A stretch of 64,000 nucleotides of DNA from Aphelocoma coerulescens (Eukaryota; Chordata; Aves; Passeriformes; Corvidae): NCBI RefSeq assembly GCF_041296385.1, contig NC_091017.1:49660214-49724213 (forward strand). Reading direction: 5' to 3'. This document shows, piece by piece, positions 12,635-27,269 of this stretch; position 1 is the stretch's first letter; the number at the start of each line of letters is the position of its first letter. The notes under the pieces were generated by a model. The model had not been told where the DNA came from and made no database searches. It was given only the letters and a program-made list of their open reading frames with translations. Made by a program: the position numbers and the translations under genes.

Positions 12635-15600
12635 TGCCTTTCCAACTTTAGTTACTTTAGTTGCACTGAAAAGTCATGTGCTCTTGTTCTCTCTGATTTA
12701 TTTAACTTTGGAGTAAATTGATTGCATGGTAGCATGTCTAGGTAAGGTCTCTGTAAAAAAAGAAGTAATCTAGTTCCTAAAACTTCATACAAGAAATATA
12801 TGTGGTAAAGCAACTGCTCTTAAAGTCAGAACTTGTTCCAAGAGGTTATTGTTACCATATTAACACTGGTTAAAACCTGACATCTCCTGCTCAAGGTTAG
12901 AAGAGGAGAGTGAATAGCCCAACAACATGCTGGGTCATTCTGGTTTGAAATTGTGGAAAGGAAAAATTTTTTCATTAACAAGAAATTGTCCTTAATAATC
13001 TTGATGGGAAGTTTTCTGTCTACTCAAGAAACAGAGATGGGAAAATAATGAAGATGAGTAAATGGAGTTCAAGTGCTAAGGTTACAATAAAACATAAAGT
13101 TAATTTATCTAGTTTCAGGGTTAATTGTAAGACTTCACTACAGCTCTGAAGCTAATGGGCCAAACTATTTTTTAATGTGAGCAGAAAAAAGTTTGAAAGA
13201 ATATGAAATGCAGTTGTCTTAAGACCTCCTTGAGACTGGAGGTAAGTCCAAACATACTACATAAAAAACTACTGTGCCTAAGTGCTATACAAGGAAGAAA
13301 AAAAAAACACTTGCCCTGGGAAAACTAGATTTCTTCCACCCTTAGGCTGTAAATTCAGCAATTTCCCAAACTGCCAATTGTCTTTTTACATCCTCTTGTC
13401 CCCAGAGTTCAAGCTTAGAGCCGTGGTGTTAAAATAGATAGTATTTTATTATGGACTGTATTATTGACTGAGTGGTTAATGTATTCTTAGCATTGTACAA
13501 ACAAGTAAGAGGACACAGAGCTTACCCCAAAGACAGTGTAGGTCAGACACAAGCAAACCATCTTAGGAACATTAAAAACTGACTGACAGCATATTCCCAA
13601 AGTGGTGAGAAATTGTTGAAATCTTTACAGAGGTTAAAATTAAAATGTTTTTGCAGGGGGTGTGGTGGTAATACGTCAAGAAGTGATTTGAGGGAGATTG
13701 ATGAACTAGATAATATAAAAGAGATAGTTAGTACCACTCTATGGTAGCTGAACCTATGAAGTGCCATGAGTTTCATGCATGGGGGACCGACAGATAGGAG
13801 GGTGATAATGCAAAAGATTCTGAAGGGACAATGTCACAGAGGCAGAAAGAAAATTTGTGCTGTAGATAAAGTAGCAAAAGAATGATGATGAAGCAATTTT
13901 GAAGAAGTAGGATAATTGGTAAGGGCATTTTAGAAATCTTAAAAAGTAATGAAATATAGCTGCAATACTAAGTATAACCTCTTGGCTCTTAGTTTTCTCT
14001 CTGTAAATGTGCAACATAACAAATGGAGATGAAAGAGACAAAATGCCTTGCATTTTGATGGAAAAAAAATCCTTTCAGCAATGTTTTATCTGTCTTGTCT
14101 TTTTAGGCGCAATGAAACTAAATGCAGTATTTAGGTTCATCCTGCCATGCATTTTTTTAATCATTTTTCTAGGCTATATTAGTGTAAATCTGTTCTAAAC
14201 CCATTTACTAATCATCTATTAATAACCTTGTGACATCTGTTAACCAAACCTTTTCAAAAATGCTTCTTTTCCCTGCCAAAAAAGATATTTGCTGACTTTT
14301 ACCTAAATAACATTCTTATTTTAAGGCTCTTTTAATTTATTCAGATAATTTTCTTATTCTCATTTAATTTTGAAGCATTAGAAATTCACCATTAGCAAAA
14401 GATTTGATAGCAAAAGCTAACACATAAGTACTGGTAGGTAGTATTGAGAATAAAAATTTCTTTAAAAAAATGAGATAAACCCCCTGCAGAAAATGAAAAT
14501 ATATCCACACTCAAACCAACTGCTCAAGCAAAATTCAGACCTAATTAAAATAAAAATTAAGTGGAGTAATGTACAGCTATTTTGCAGCCACATTTTAAGA
14601 GAGAGCATTATTTCCTAACGTGGGAGAATTGGAGACAGATTTGCACCACTCACTCAATAGGAATTTACATACTCATCTCTTGAAAATCCTAGAGGAATGA
14701 TCCGACAAAATCAGCTGTCATGGCATGCATGCTTCCTGAGGGAATGTGGCTGTGAGTCACACCTGCTGGAGACAGTGTTGACCCTGCTGGTGGTGATTAA
14801 CCCCCAGCCCTGATGCACCATGCTGCATTGTTGTCCTTATGCTGAACTCTCTATTATCCTTTTCCTTGTTTCATAAAGAACTGATATTTTTAATATGGGT
14901 GAAAATAATAAATTAATAGATATGCCCGCTTTGTGTTTCAGAGTATAAAAGACAGTATCAGTGAGGTTGATAACAGTCTGTATTCTTCAGGTATGCAATA
15001 ATATAGATAGTGTTGGGTAGATGCGTGCCTTGGATCACCTATATTTGATATGGAGTCATGACACTGATGGGAAGTACTGCATCAAACTCATAGTCTTTAC
15101 TGTCTTCATTGCTGCCAAAAGAGCAAAGAAAATTCACCCTGCTGATGTTGATTGGTGGGTTACTCCCTTTTTCCTCTCAAAACACAAAACTGGTGAAGTA
15201 GCTGTCGCCCTCGCCTGTGTCAGCACTCTGCAATGCAGTGTGCAGAGATGTTTTGTAGGGCAGTTGCTTCTTTGCCAGTGCTGCAGATTTCAGATTTACT
15301 TCACCCCAGCTGTTGCCTCTCTATCCTCAACCAAAATCAGTGGAAGCAGAGAATAGGCCTGAACACTACCTTAATAACTGATGGTGCCTGCCACTGCACT
15401 GTCATTACAGGTTGGAGAGAAAGAAAAGTTCTTGCTCTAAAAGAGACACAACAGGCAGATTTAGTAGAACCCCAAAGGCAGTGCTGAATCTTTCCCTCTT
15501 ACTGTGATAGAGATTGTAAAGTTAAGAGAGACACTGGAATTAGATCTTCTGTAGGGCTTTATACTCCCCTTAACTCTTTGACATGTGTGAAGAGCTCTTA

Positions 15601-17964
15601 GAACATCCTGTCCTTACCCTAATTATAGACTAATAGGGATGAAACCTGTTTTAAAGTTGTTTGTTTGCAATAAAGGTCTGAATGCTTTTCGGTCTTTCTG
15701 AACCAGTAAATGTGAGCTGTGACATCCAACTCCTTTCTATATGATCTCCTTCCCTCTACACTCATTAAAATTTGTGCTCCAGGTATGGTTCATATTAAAT
15801 CCCTATTAATAGTACTAAAAGGTCTATCAGCCACTCAAAAGAGGCCATTGGAGATTTCCCATGCAACCAGAGCTGTTACAAAAACAGCCTCAATGTGTGC
15901 TTTGACTGGAGTACCTCTAATTCTCAAGGTACTGAGTGGACTCCAAATTGGCAGAAAATGCCTGGAATCTTCTTCAATATGAATAGAGATGGACCACAGG
16001 CAGCTCTGGCTAACTATATATACATACAAAATCCAAATACACGGGAAACTGACCCACACATCATAAAAATCCTGTCTTGAGCACCTAAGAACACAACACA
16101 AAAAGAAAACCAAGTGTCAAAGATCAATGCTCTGCTTTCACTTATGCAAATTAACCTTGGCTCTCTTTTCTCAAGCACTGTGGGAAAGGATACAGTGGAA
16201 ATATAGCATTTTTCAATTCCTTTGAATTTTCTGTTAACTCTTTTAATGATATTTTCGGTCTCCTAAAGAGAAAAAGCATGTGAAATAACAATTTGATTAG
16301 GTAATATTTTAGGACCTTTCTTCACCTCCTTTTTCTCTCTGATTTCTTATTCTAATTACCTACTGATCTGTGTGTTGGGGTTTTTTTCTGTCATTATCGA
16401 AATAGAGAAGACAGTGATGATACTAACTCATCAGCCAAATAAAAAAATTTAACATCAATTTATGCCATTACAAACTGTTCTCAAATGAAATCCTTTAGTA
16501 ATAGCAAAATAGAAACATAGAATCCATAATAAACACTGATGATGGTACCAAACAGAAATAAAGGGTGAAGACTGATGGGAAGAGGCAGACATGTCAGAAA
16601 AATGATTTCTGAAATGACAAAATTGTGGCTTGGCTGAGACGATGGGGTATGAAGTAGATGAAAGTAAAGACTAATAAAGGTGTGTTATAAGGGCTAAGGA
16701 GAAAGTAGGATACTAAGAGGTTAAAAAGCTTGATAAGAATGGGAGAAGCATGAAATAAAATTGTAAGATATAGGAGAACACTGCAGAGATATTTCACTTG
16801 GGTTACCCAGCAGGAGGCAAAAATCAGTGCTAGCAATTGACTAGATCAATAAATAAAAAAAAACCTTGTTCAAAAAAATCTTGTTCAGAAACAGGTTTAA
16901 GATTTTTACACATAAAGCAATCATTTTGGGAAATAACTAATCATTTAAATGGCAGTCACATTGCAACATGTCAATTGCCAGAGATTCTAGAAAACTCTGA
17001 TGTTTATACACATAAACACACAGCAGGAAACTCAAAGCTGAACTTCTTTGATATGATGTTTAATGTGAAGCCTTAAGAAACTGTACCCCATTACAAACTT
17101 GTAGCTTGAAATTCTTAATTTATTCTTTCTCATATCTTTTATCAACTCTGCCTTCTACTTTTCCTTATCAATATATTCAAGTTTAAGTAGAAATTGAAAC
17201 CTAATTAAAAACACCTTCAAAAATATACCTCACATTGCTCTTCCCATGATCAAAGCACATAGAATTACTCCTGTAGGGCAATGCTAGCAGAGTCCTTAAG
17301 AAAGTTTAGAAGCCACACTAAACTGTGCAAAGACATTTCCACCCCTTTTCTACTGTGCTAGAGAATGACTTTACAGTTTGACAATTTATTTCAGAGAATA
17401 TCAGACTGTATATAAATGTCAGTGAAAATATAGTTTAAGCTGTAAATACTAACAGGCAGTGAAGAATTGGGTGTATGTAATTGTCCAAAACAGCTTTTAA
17501 TTAATAAAGTCCTCTCAGTATGAAGCCTGCTTCTTCCTAGATGCAACTTGTATGGGCTAGTTTTAAATTTTTTAAGTACCTGGGCTAAACAGAATTGGTA
17601 TATCCTGTTTCTTCCATTTAATACAGAGTCATGAGGCAGGGTGAATTAGGAGCCTAAATATGCATGCTGTTTCTGCACATAGGCTTCTTAGAGCATACAG
17701 AGGCTGGGAAAACTGTATGGGGCTGTCTTCTTCTTCTGGAAAGAGGAGCTGGCACCAAAAGAAGAGTTCCCAAAAAGAAGCAGTCTTTAAAGGACAGATT
17801 GGAGGAAAGATCTCAGAAGTGGGTGCAGATCCTGAAGATGAGGTGGGTGCCTGAAGCTGGATGTCAGAGGATGCCTGAGGACCCTGGCTGGTGATGCCCA
17901 GGACGGGTAACTGTGAGCAGTGTCAGAGGTCGAAAAAGTCAAGTGTTCACTCCTCACACATATT
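12635..17964. other. Gene-free region, nothing recognised
   Basis: No gene is supported. Open frames of 80-111 codons (for example 15021-15356 plus and 13754-14053 minus) show no recognisable domain. The stretch 17640-17960 is somewhat richer in G+C and could be part of an older repeat that I cannot name. Confidence 0.6.
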
Positions 17965-18092
17965 CCGTTCTAGACCCTTCACCATCCTTGTTGCCCTCCT
18001 TTGGATGTTCTCTAAAAGCTTTATATCTTATATTGTGTTGTGCCAAACTGCACTCAGGACTTGAAGTGAGGCCACACCAGCACAGAGAAGTT
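17965..18092 (-). mobile_element. CR1 LINE, internal fragment
   Basis: The segment has the order expected for the reverse complement of CR1 upstream of its 3' end: 'CACCATCCTTGTTGCCCTCC', 'TTTGGATGTTCTCTAAAAGC', 'TGCCAAACTGCACTCAGGAC' and 'GAGGCCACACCAGCACAGAG'. Both the 3' tail and the 5' part are missing, so this is an internal remnant. Boundaries are approximate. Confidence 0.8.
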
Positions 18093-21000
18093 GTATTGCA
18101 GTAAAGTGTAAAAAGAAAATAACTGTAAGGATGTAAGAAGTAAATAATGTGAGGAAAATGCATTACAGAAATTCTTTGGACTCAAAATACTGAGATAGTT
18201 CAATAGAAGTTAGCTGTTGACTGTATGAGCTATAATTACAGATGAGAGGAAAAAAACACCAAACATCAAGCTTTTAGAACACTTTGGTAGAATGTTTGTC
18301 AATGAAATATCTCAAAAACTAACAGAAGATATGTATGACAAAAGTCAGCTTGATGATAAAGTGTCCAGATTGAACGAGGAAGCTAGCTAGTCCTATGCAG
18401 GAGGAGTATGTCTTGATAATACTGAGGAAAAATTTCACGCCATGACCAAATCTGTTCAAAGCTGGTATGCAAGCAAGAAATGTAGTTAGGCATCAATGAC
18501 TACATTTCTGATCCTTTAGATTGCAATCTTTGGCATGGACTTTGTTATTTAAATGTTATATTTCACTCTTGCAGAACACCATAAATGTCCATAGTAACTG
18601 GGAGCAATGATGCTTTGTGAACCATGCTGCAAAGAAAATGGAAATGGATGTTAAGCAGGAAGGATGCAGAAAGAATAGCTCAAAAGAAAGAAACAGAATT
18701 TTTACACTAAGAAGTAAGGAAGAAAATGTAAAAATCACATTGGAACAAAACAGGAATGTCTATTGTTCCAACAACCTTCCCTAATATGTAAAAGTCAGCT
18801 GGCCATAGTATAATATCCCACAAATTTATCTTGCCTAGTATTTAAGGTCTTTTTTTTATAAAAGTAAGGAGTAGAATGACCACTGACATGAGAATAAATT
18901 GACCAGGGATTCTGTGCGTATCCATCTCTGTAATGTAGAAGGAGCAGCATAGTAAAGTGTAAGGAAAAAAAAAAAAAGTTTTGAAAGGAATATTTATCAA
19001 ACCTAATGGATTGATTCCATTTAAACTCCTCATTTTTTTTCAGTAAATTCCGTCTGATTCCAAATGTTGTGTACCACATGTTGCTTACTCTATGACAGAC
19101 AAACAATCAATTTCTTTGCAGCAATATAAATGAGTATCACCAAGTTAAGCATGGCTGATGAAACTTTGTTTATTATTACTACTATTACTCTCTCAGGCCT
19201 GTAACCCCTTCTAACACATTTGCTTAATATATCAAGGTGATATACACTTGAAGTTTTGCTTTCCAGATATGCTTACATTTTTATTTAACCTCATGTCTGT
19301 GATTAATGGAATGTGCTATTTCTGTTTTACTGTAATGGATGGCTATGTTGGAGCAATACACAAGTTAGTAATAACATCTCATTCCATGGAAGACATTATA
19401 ACAAAAATTCATAGATGAACCAGAGCTGACAAATGCATTTTTACCCTGTATTTATTTATGTCTTTCTCTTTGACATCTCTTTATAGCCTAAGTGGCTTTC
19501 CCCGTAAAATCCCACTGGTAGCACTTCTTCTCAAAAGTTCACTTCTAACTGCCCCAGGGATTACATTACCCCAAGAACAGAGCTGCTATATTCACAGACT
19601 GTATACGAAAGTGCAGATACAAATGTGCAATTCCTTCATTTAGAAGCCAATTGTGCACTTCAAAGGAATAAGAAAAGTATGTCATATCCCTTGCTTACTA
19701 AAATGTTAAAGCATTTTTTATCCTGAAATGAAAGAATTATTGAAATCCTTTTGCTGACATATATCAAGCATTACAAAAAGATAATGTGACTTGCCATTTT
19801 TGCGTTCATGGGCTAATTCATGTAGTTACATGAATATAGAGAAGACCGCATTGACAAGACGGAAGATTAAGATGCATCCTGAATTCACATATGAATTTAT
19901 CTGTAGCTGTGTTTATACTTAAAACAGCAAACATATTTACAAAAATATTTATGACTATAAAACTTGTTTTTAATGTCCTGAAAGAAGATACTTCTAAGTC
20001 AACTACAAAATGTTTAACTGATCCAAATTATACAAAAGTGGAATTCTTGTCATCCAACCTCAAATGAATACTGTATAATTGGAATAAGTTCAAGAAAGAA
20101 TTATCAGAAAGACAAGGAGTTTCTTATATAACCAAAATAAGATTTTTTTTTTTTATGATAGTACTTTATAAGATTTTACATAATTTCTCATCCAGGAAAG
20201 AGATACTTACTGAAATGTAATCTATGCTGCCTAAAAGGTATGACAAACATGACTAAAGAATGATGATTTCACTTTTCTAGTAGCATAATGGGCTTCAAAA
20301 ATAATAATGACCAGTAGGCTTAATATAAACAAAAGGAAGTACTTTCCCATACAACCACAGCATATAGTTAAACTGGGAATCTGATTGTCAGAGGAATTGA
20401 AAAAAAAAAACCCACTACAAATGAGTACAGAAGTAGATTTTTCAAATTCATGAAAAATAGATTCTCGGCAACTATAAACAAAACAGTTTTAGATGAAACC
20501 TTGGGAATGAGAAATTCATAAGATAGAGATTGGAAAGGAAAAGGAAATAGCAAGGAGAACATTATCCCCTATGGAACTGACAACCCTACATGATTCACAA
20601 CTGTTATTTGTGTCATTAGAAAAATGATACTTTCCTAGGGAAACTCTGACCCTATATTGTCATTCTTTAGCCATTCCTTCCACTCTCTGTTGCACCTATG
20701 TTTTGTATCCTCTTCCACTCCAAATTTTATCAGTAAAGGATTTTTGCTTAGTTCCACAGTAGTTCTTGGAATTCATTCTACGATGACCACACTATCTATA
20801 GCACCAAACATTTGTAGAGCATGATTTAGAATAGAGTATCCTACATCAAAAAATTGTAACTTTTATGAAGCAAATGGAAAATCAAGGTCCTAAACAGGTT
20901 TTGGACACCTAAGGATAGAGCAATACATATAATAATGCATTCTTCAGGTCTTTTTTATAGGAACAGGTCCAGGCTTTGCATCAAAACAACTGTGCAATTG

Positions 21001-24000
21001 TTAAAATCAGTTTTGACTGTGTTACGCGGATCTGGTTTTTTCCCTCAGAATTTCCTTGAAACTTAATACTTTATGAGTGTTGCATTTGTCCTTTTGATTA
21101 TACTCAAAATTATTCACAAATTTAAATGTTATTCTAAACCACTCTGAATGAAAAATCTTCAGTATTGATTATTATTGAAATTAATGCTACAATTAACATA
21201 GAAAACTACAAAATTACCTCAAGGTTTTGGAAGAATTTTAAGCAGTCTTAACTGTTATCTAAAGGTCGCAATGGCTTAGTTGGAAATTACAAACAAGTTG
21301 CTAATCATGTTCACAAGCTATATGGGATATTCTCTAAGGGATTTTGAAAGCTGTCAAGGACTGCAAATATTTTTATGACATTTAAAGTTGTCTTGTGAAA
21401 GAGATATAGCATTAAGTTGTCTGCTTTTAAAATTCAATTAATTTGATTGGTGTACTCCCATGACTCTCATCTCTATTCTAACATGCACTATATTTGATAA
21501 TACAATGGCCTCTGGAAATATACACAGTGTGTGCTTCTGTTGTTGAGACAGCATGTGATAATGCTCTCTGGAGTGTGCAATTTTCTAATAGAGCCTGCCA
21601 GAATATAAACTTGCTTGGATATTGTCACAAGACTAAGTGTAAGTAGAGTTTTTTTGGATATTGCTATTGACATCCAAAATTTTCCTAGGTTCATTGCAAA
21701 AAAAGTATTTCAGAAAAACTCTAATGTACTCTGACCTTTTTTTTTTGACAGTTGTGACAACCTCAAAAATACATTGTTCTTCTAGGGTTAAAGCACAAAA
21801 ATATGCCAGCTTAATTAGGAATTAAAGTGCATATAAAATTACAGTGTCAGCATTTGAGTCTTTAGACGTCTTCAGGTTTATCCACATTTTTATTTTGCAT
21901 AAAATATATTACATTCTTCATAATGAATGTTAATGTACACCATTCTCCAGTATTTTGTAAATTAGCCATTGATGCAAAACAAACATAGAGATAAAAGTTA
22001 CTAGTAATGGCAAGCAGCCTTTTCATGGGCAAAATCTGTGCAAACATTTTTTATCATAAATTGTCAGTGGAAGGGAAGAGGTAAGATTCTTTAAAAGAGG
22101 CTTCAGATCAACTGAAAACTATCTTTGGTCAACTGTGATTTAGAGGCATGTGCACCAGATACCTGTAGCACATCTCATAGCATTTTTTTTTTTTTTTATT
22201 GACTGAATGGATGTTAAAAAACTATTCATCTCTCTTCTAGAGGCTGGCCTTTCTAAGGTGGGTCTGTGGAAGACACACAGGCTGTCAAGTCTTTTCTACA
22301 TCTCCCTGTTTTAACTCTGCCAGAGATTGGCAATTCTTATCTACAGGGCTTTAGGAAAAAAATAAATTTTTGTAGTCATTTTTTTGCCAGTCTCATTGTT
22401 AGAGTGAATCCAACATCCCTTATGTTTTATGTGTTTACGAAACACCTTCCCAATGCATTTAGGTGCAGCACAATTCTTGACAACCTTTTAAGAATAAATA
22501 CCTGAGATTAACCTGTTTGTTCTTACTTCAGAAATATTCTGATTTCTTCTTTTCTTTTAAACAATAAACATACTATTCAGGCAAAGTTTAACTAATGCCT
22601 TACTTCCCTGACTTACTAACTAAAGAAAGGCTCAACACTACACAGAAGCCTTGTGGTTCTACTTCATGAATAAATGAACAAGCTCTTTCAGACAATCCCA
22701 AGCCTTGCACTTTGGGATAGTGATGTTAGTGAATATACTGTTGCTACTAATGGCATAGATGATAAAGTTTTCTCTTCAAGATACATAAAAGGCAGTTTTG
22801 GTTCATGATCTGTCAGCAGCTGGGATTTAAGGTCCCTTTCTGTATGTTTGCTTCATGCATGGCTGACTTTGATGGTTTTTTTCTGTATGATATTAAAAAG
22901 CAAATGTTGGTGTAATTTTATTTGGTTTTTTCAGAGTACATAAATTAGACACTATGTGAGTGAGAGAGGCTGTGTATTTGAGTAAAAAGCTTTCATCTGG
23001 CATAAACAAATGACAATGTCACTCCTCTTGGCTGGAAAGGCTAGTAAAGGACAATAGTTTTCAAAAAAAAACATTGCACATTCTTTCAAGAAACACCTTG
23101 AGACACTTATAAATCAGGGGAAGAACATTCGTATAATTCAAGCAAAAAATATAACTTCAAATGGTATCTTTGCATCCCATATAGTACATCTAACCAGAGC
23201 ATAAATCTTGGAATGATTTTTTTATTTTTGTTAAAAGGATATAGATAAATATGGATATTTAAGAGTGGGAACATTTTACATAAGTGAGGGAAGTAGCAAG
23301 GTTAAGCAGCAGTTAACAATATCTATTTGCTCTGCCAGGAATACGCCTGTGACAAAAGGTAAACTGATTACTTCACCTACCTGTCAAATGCCCCATTCTG
23401 TCCAACACTGGAATCTGTGTTAAGTGAAGATAAAAGCTCACAACATGAAGACTGGCCTAATTCTCAGCCTGAAGCTAAATACATCATGATATACACGTCA
23501 TCATGCCTTGCCCAAAAGAGAAGAAATTAAACCAAATGCAAAATAAAGTCCTAATTGAATATACCAAAAAGTAAAATAAGCATAAAATACTGAGTCCTGA
23601 TTATATCAGTACAGCTGTGGCATAGTCTTATTAATATAGGAAGCATTATTTAAAAATATGAGTGACACAAAGGAGAATATTTGTTAGACAAAATGATATA
23701 ACTGGAAAATCCAAAATGCTCCATGACACATAAGTTTTTCTTACTTGGTTACTGAGAAATTCAAGCAATACACAGGATCTGAGGAGATTTCAAGCTCTGA
23801 ACTTCATTTCCAACTTGCTGCCTTTTTATTGAGATATATTATAATGCAGACATAGGGCTGAAAGCTATAATCTGACAACGTACTGAGTACCCATCCCTTA
23901 GAGAAACGTGAGGTCATTGCCCTCTCTGATACACCCCATGTGAATCAAATATTTACATATGTTAATGTTCTGTGACAAGCTAGTTCCTTTAAGTGAGCTG

Positions 24001-24276
24001 TCTATGAAGCAGATTGTCCACACTTTTCCTTATCAACATTTGAGCTCAGTTTTGGGGTGGTGTGTTTGTGTAAATTGACAATTAGATCTGAAGTTTTCTT
24101 TTTATAGATGAACATTAAAAGCCTCTGTTTTGCTCCAGTTTCCCAAGAGGAGGGTGAGACAAGAGGCAGTGATCTCTAACACTTAAGAGTGGGGTTTGGT
24201 CTTCTTCTTTCTTCCAGACAGAAGCAAGCCCAAGATATGTGACTCAGGTATTTTTTTCTTGGCTTCCTCATGCATG
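18093..24276. other. Gene-free AT-rich unique sequence
   Basis: No gene or interspersed repeat is recognised over about 6.2 kb. Open frames stay at or below 103 codons and overlap one another on different frames. Only homopolymer runs stand out: A13 at 18965-18977, T12 near 20143 and T15 at 22183-22197. Confidence 0.65.
22183..22197. repeat. T15 homopolymer
   Basis: An uninterrupted run of 15 T residues lies in unique sequence. I see no retrotransposon body beside it, so it is a simple repeat and not a clear poly(A) tail. Confidence 0.85.
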
Positions 24277-24330
24277 ATCACAGAATCACAGAATATGCTG
24301 AGTTGTAAGGGACCCACTAGGACCATCAAT
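24277..24330 (-). mobile_element. CR1 LINE, short 3'-terminal fragment
   Basis: ATCACAGAATCACAGAATAT followed by GCTGAGTTGTAAGGGACCCA is the reverse complement of the 3' end of a common avian CR1 subfamily. About 50 bp are recognisable; the element is severely 5'-truncated. The 3' tail lies at the left, so the strand is minus. Confidence 0.8.
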
Positions 24331-26902
24331 GTGATGGTGGGAAATTCAAGTTTTACTTTGAATTTCAAAGACTGTGAGATTTCATGTGAAGAAGGGTAAC
24401 TTTCCTGCTTAAAACAGCTGCTGTATGCAGCTGCTGAGGTAAAACAGAGAAACCTGATTCCCCTTGCATCTGCTCTCCGGGATTGTGTGGTACCTTCATA
24501 GAAATATATTTCATCTTCCCTTCTTGGCTACTGTGTTTGCCCTTACACCATCACAGTGCACTGATGAGACAGCCATGGAGTTTGGATTACCTCCACAGAG
24601 GTTTTTGTTTTGTCCTTCAGCACGTTGGCAGTCTTGCTTTCTCAGTAGCAACTGTTGCAATTATGGTGGGTGACTTGTTCTTGTAGGGTCAGACAAAGCT
24701 TCATCTCATTTTGACCTTTGATGAAATGAATCATGTCATATATTTCACATGTGCCCTTTCCAGATATGTGATGGCAATCTATCTGACAGAGACATGGAGG
24801 AAAGGACAAGACAAAATAATAACTGATGTTATCAGCAACAGCCGGAACAGAAGACCACAGTTTTTTTAGGTTTTCCAGCAACATTTTCTGAGACAGTAAA
24901 CATGTATTGTTTGTATAATACACAAAATCTTTTTCTTTCTGGAGTGAGTTAAGCCACTAAAAGGAAAAAAATATTATATGCCACTACACACTTTATCTCA
25001 TTTTTCTATCTCCTTTCTCCCTCTGCTGTAACAAAGACTTTCAGTGGTTCTGTTTCTGGAAAATTCATCTGACTTCCATAAGGTAGCATAAAGGTTTCTC
25101 AGCAATTATTCAAGAGCATGTTGCTGAGTTCAACCCTGATGAACACAGCAGGTTTGAAGTTTATGTTTTGTAGAAGCAGTAAGAAAAGCATAAGCATAAC
25201 CTAAGTACAACGTTTTCACTTTATAACAAAAATGGACATAGATCTGCAAACAATCTGGATTCTTCTGAGGTGTTCTTGAGGAAAATTTGCCAATAATTTA
25301 TCAATAGTGAAACAAATGTCTTTGCCAATGACTTGAACAAAAGGGAACCAGTTCAGTATAAAACTTATTGAAGCAAGTGAGCTTGGTTGAGCCTTTGGAA
25401 AAAAAAATATTTTTTTTTTTCAGAAATAAGCACAGTGGTGTGAACATGTGAAATAGTCTTACAAAGAAGCTGCCAAGTGTCTATTCAAGTAGGTGTTTGT
25501 ATCAATGTGATTCCTAATATGCTCTATCTGCATGTTGCACACAAAGTGCACATATTTTTCCATGGCATTGTTCTTGCATGTCTGTGCATTGAATATTATT
25601 CTTGTTACAAGTGGTTACAACATTTTGTGGTAGTTCTTGAGTCTGAGTATGTACATAGCCACACCCCTGCCCTGTAGCAGGGTGTAAGATGCTGTGCATT
25701 GGGCTTTCTCTAGATGTGCAATAGATTTTTCCTTCTTGCTCCATCTTCTCATTTTCTTGGTAATAAACCTAGACACCTGACCTGGTGGGCATAGAAATAT
25801 TCAATGTTTCTGTACATTCTGTCTGGAGTTACTTTTTGTATTTTAGATGAGGTTTCACTTTCAAAAAACTTTCCTTCATTTTAGAGAAGATAAAACTTTT
25901 TTGCCCAGTAATCCAAGTGGAGAGACTGAATTTCTCTTTATGGAAGAAACTGAGGAAAATGAAAGGACACAGTTTAAATACTATGATCATAATTTGTGTC
26001 ACTAGGTCTTTTATTGTCTTCATCAGTACCTGATAAAAGTCCTCCTCTCTAATTTTAAAACCATGATCTTATTTAATAAATAATAAAACTGATGTCCAGA
26101 TGATGACTGTGTAGTTTGGAAATACAGCACATAGTAAATTAAATAAATGTCCATTTGAAGACTTCAGGGTTAGATAACTTTTTTTCTTCAGTATCTTAAA
26201 AACAATGCCTGCATTTTAAGCAACTAAATAATATAAGTTTTTGAACAGAATTAAATCCAAAGCATAAATGAAACATATAGACTAAAAAAAAGAAAAATCT
26301 ATTTATTATAAGCACTGTATGCTCACCAAAATATTTCTGAAATTGTTTTCTGTGAGCTTGTCATAACTATAATATCTGGTATGAGCATGTTTTGAATTTC
26401 ATTAAGACTTAATGTTCCCATTCCTAATCTCAGATTGATAACAGTGTTTCATCTGGAAAGGATATTATACAACATCTTCTTGCCAAAACCAGGTGATTTA
26501 TTTATCCAATGTCATAAAGGAAGCCAAAGAAAAAGCCAAAGGAAAACCGACTCTATTACCTGCCTCTATTACCTACCTTATAAAATTCTGACTCTCTTAC
26601 CTACCTTTACGAATTAAGGCATATATCTGTGCAAACATTTAAAAGTTTATTTGGATACTATCTCAGGGATGAATAACTATTGATTCAAGATTTTGTCTCC
26701 TCACAAGCAATAGAGGTTGTATTTTGAACCAATGACATTACTTTCTATTTGGAACTGCTTTAAATACTTTTATGAAGTTATTTTACAGGTTCCGTTGGCA
26801 ATATTTCCATACCCAAACACAGAAAGGGAAATATTAAATTTTCTGTTGTGTTCTTTTCTTTCTCTGCCTCTGTCTTTTGGTTCTTTTACTCAGAGTTCAG
26901 AT
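24331..26902. other. Gene-free region with a short repeat cluster
   Basis: No gene is supported. A cluster of short local repeats lies at 26519-26605 and is described separately. The remaining sequence is unique, AT-rich and without recognisable elements. Confidence 0.6.
26519..26605. repeat. Cluster of short local duplications
   Basis: AAGCCAAAG recurs twice (around 26521 and 26533). The 13-bp units CTCTATTACCTGC (26551-26563) and CTCTATTACCTAC (26564-26576) are tandem. A further CTCTCTTACCTAC copy follows at about 26592. This is a compact patch of imperfect duplications with no evident function. Confidence 0.7.
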
Positions 26903-27269
26903 TGAAACGCAGGAGGCGTGGAGTTTTTCTTCAGATGCAGATGTTTATTATTTCTTATCTATAGTGCAGCTGCACAGGATGGGCCTCTAAGTTAACAAGG
27001 TGAAAATGGCCCCAGAGTTCTACCTTCCAAGGTCTTTTAGAGCCTGAATTACCTAATTATGGGATGCCAACTAATTTATTTTTACTTATAATCCAATAAC
27101 TAATCATTCATGTTCCACACTGCGGGTTTTTTGAACCAATACCAGATCACCCAGGCTTGTGAAGAAGAAGGAAGAAGAAAGAAGAAGAACTAACCTACAC
27201 CCAAAATCCTCCATCTTGTTACATGTATATTACTATATCCCAGAAACCTAAATTTTCTACATCTCTACA
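26903..27269 (-). mobile_element. Endogenous retrovirus LTR, probably solo
   Basis: About 365 bp, from TGAAACGCAGG (26903) to a CTACA end near 27261-27269, look like an LTR read on the minus strand. On that strand a poly(A) signal AATAAA lies at 26944-26949, close to the 3' end. The block includes a (GAA)n-like purine tract at 27161-27190. I recall closely similar sequence as a songbird LTR; family assignment is from memory. I found no clear target-site duplication, so the edges are approximate, and no internal retroviral genes are next to it. Confidence 0.55.

Noticed and set aside
12479..12721. 80-codon plus-strand open frame
   Set aside because: Most of it is antisense translation of the CR1 fragment at 12158-12634.
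17640..17960. Relatively G+C-rich stretch just before a CR1 fragment
   Set aside because: It looks repeat-like but matches no family I can name and has no terminal repeats, so it is not listed as an element.
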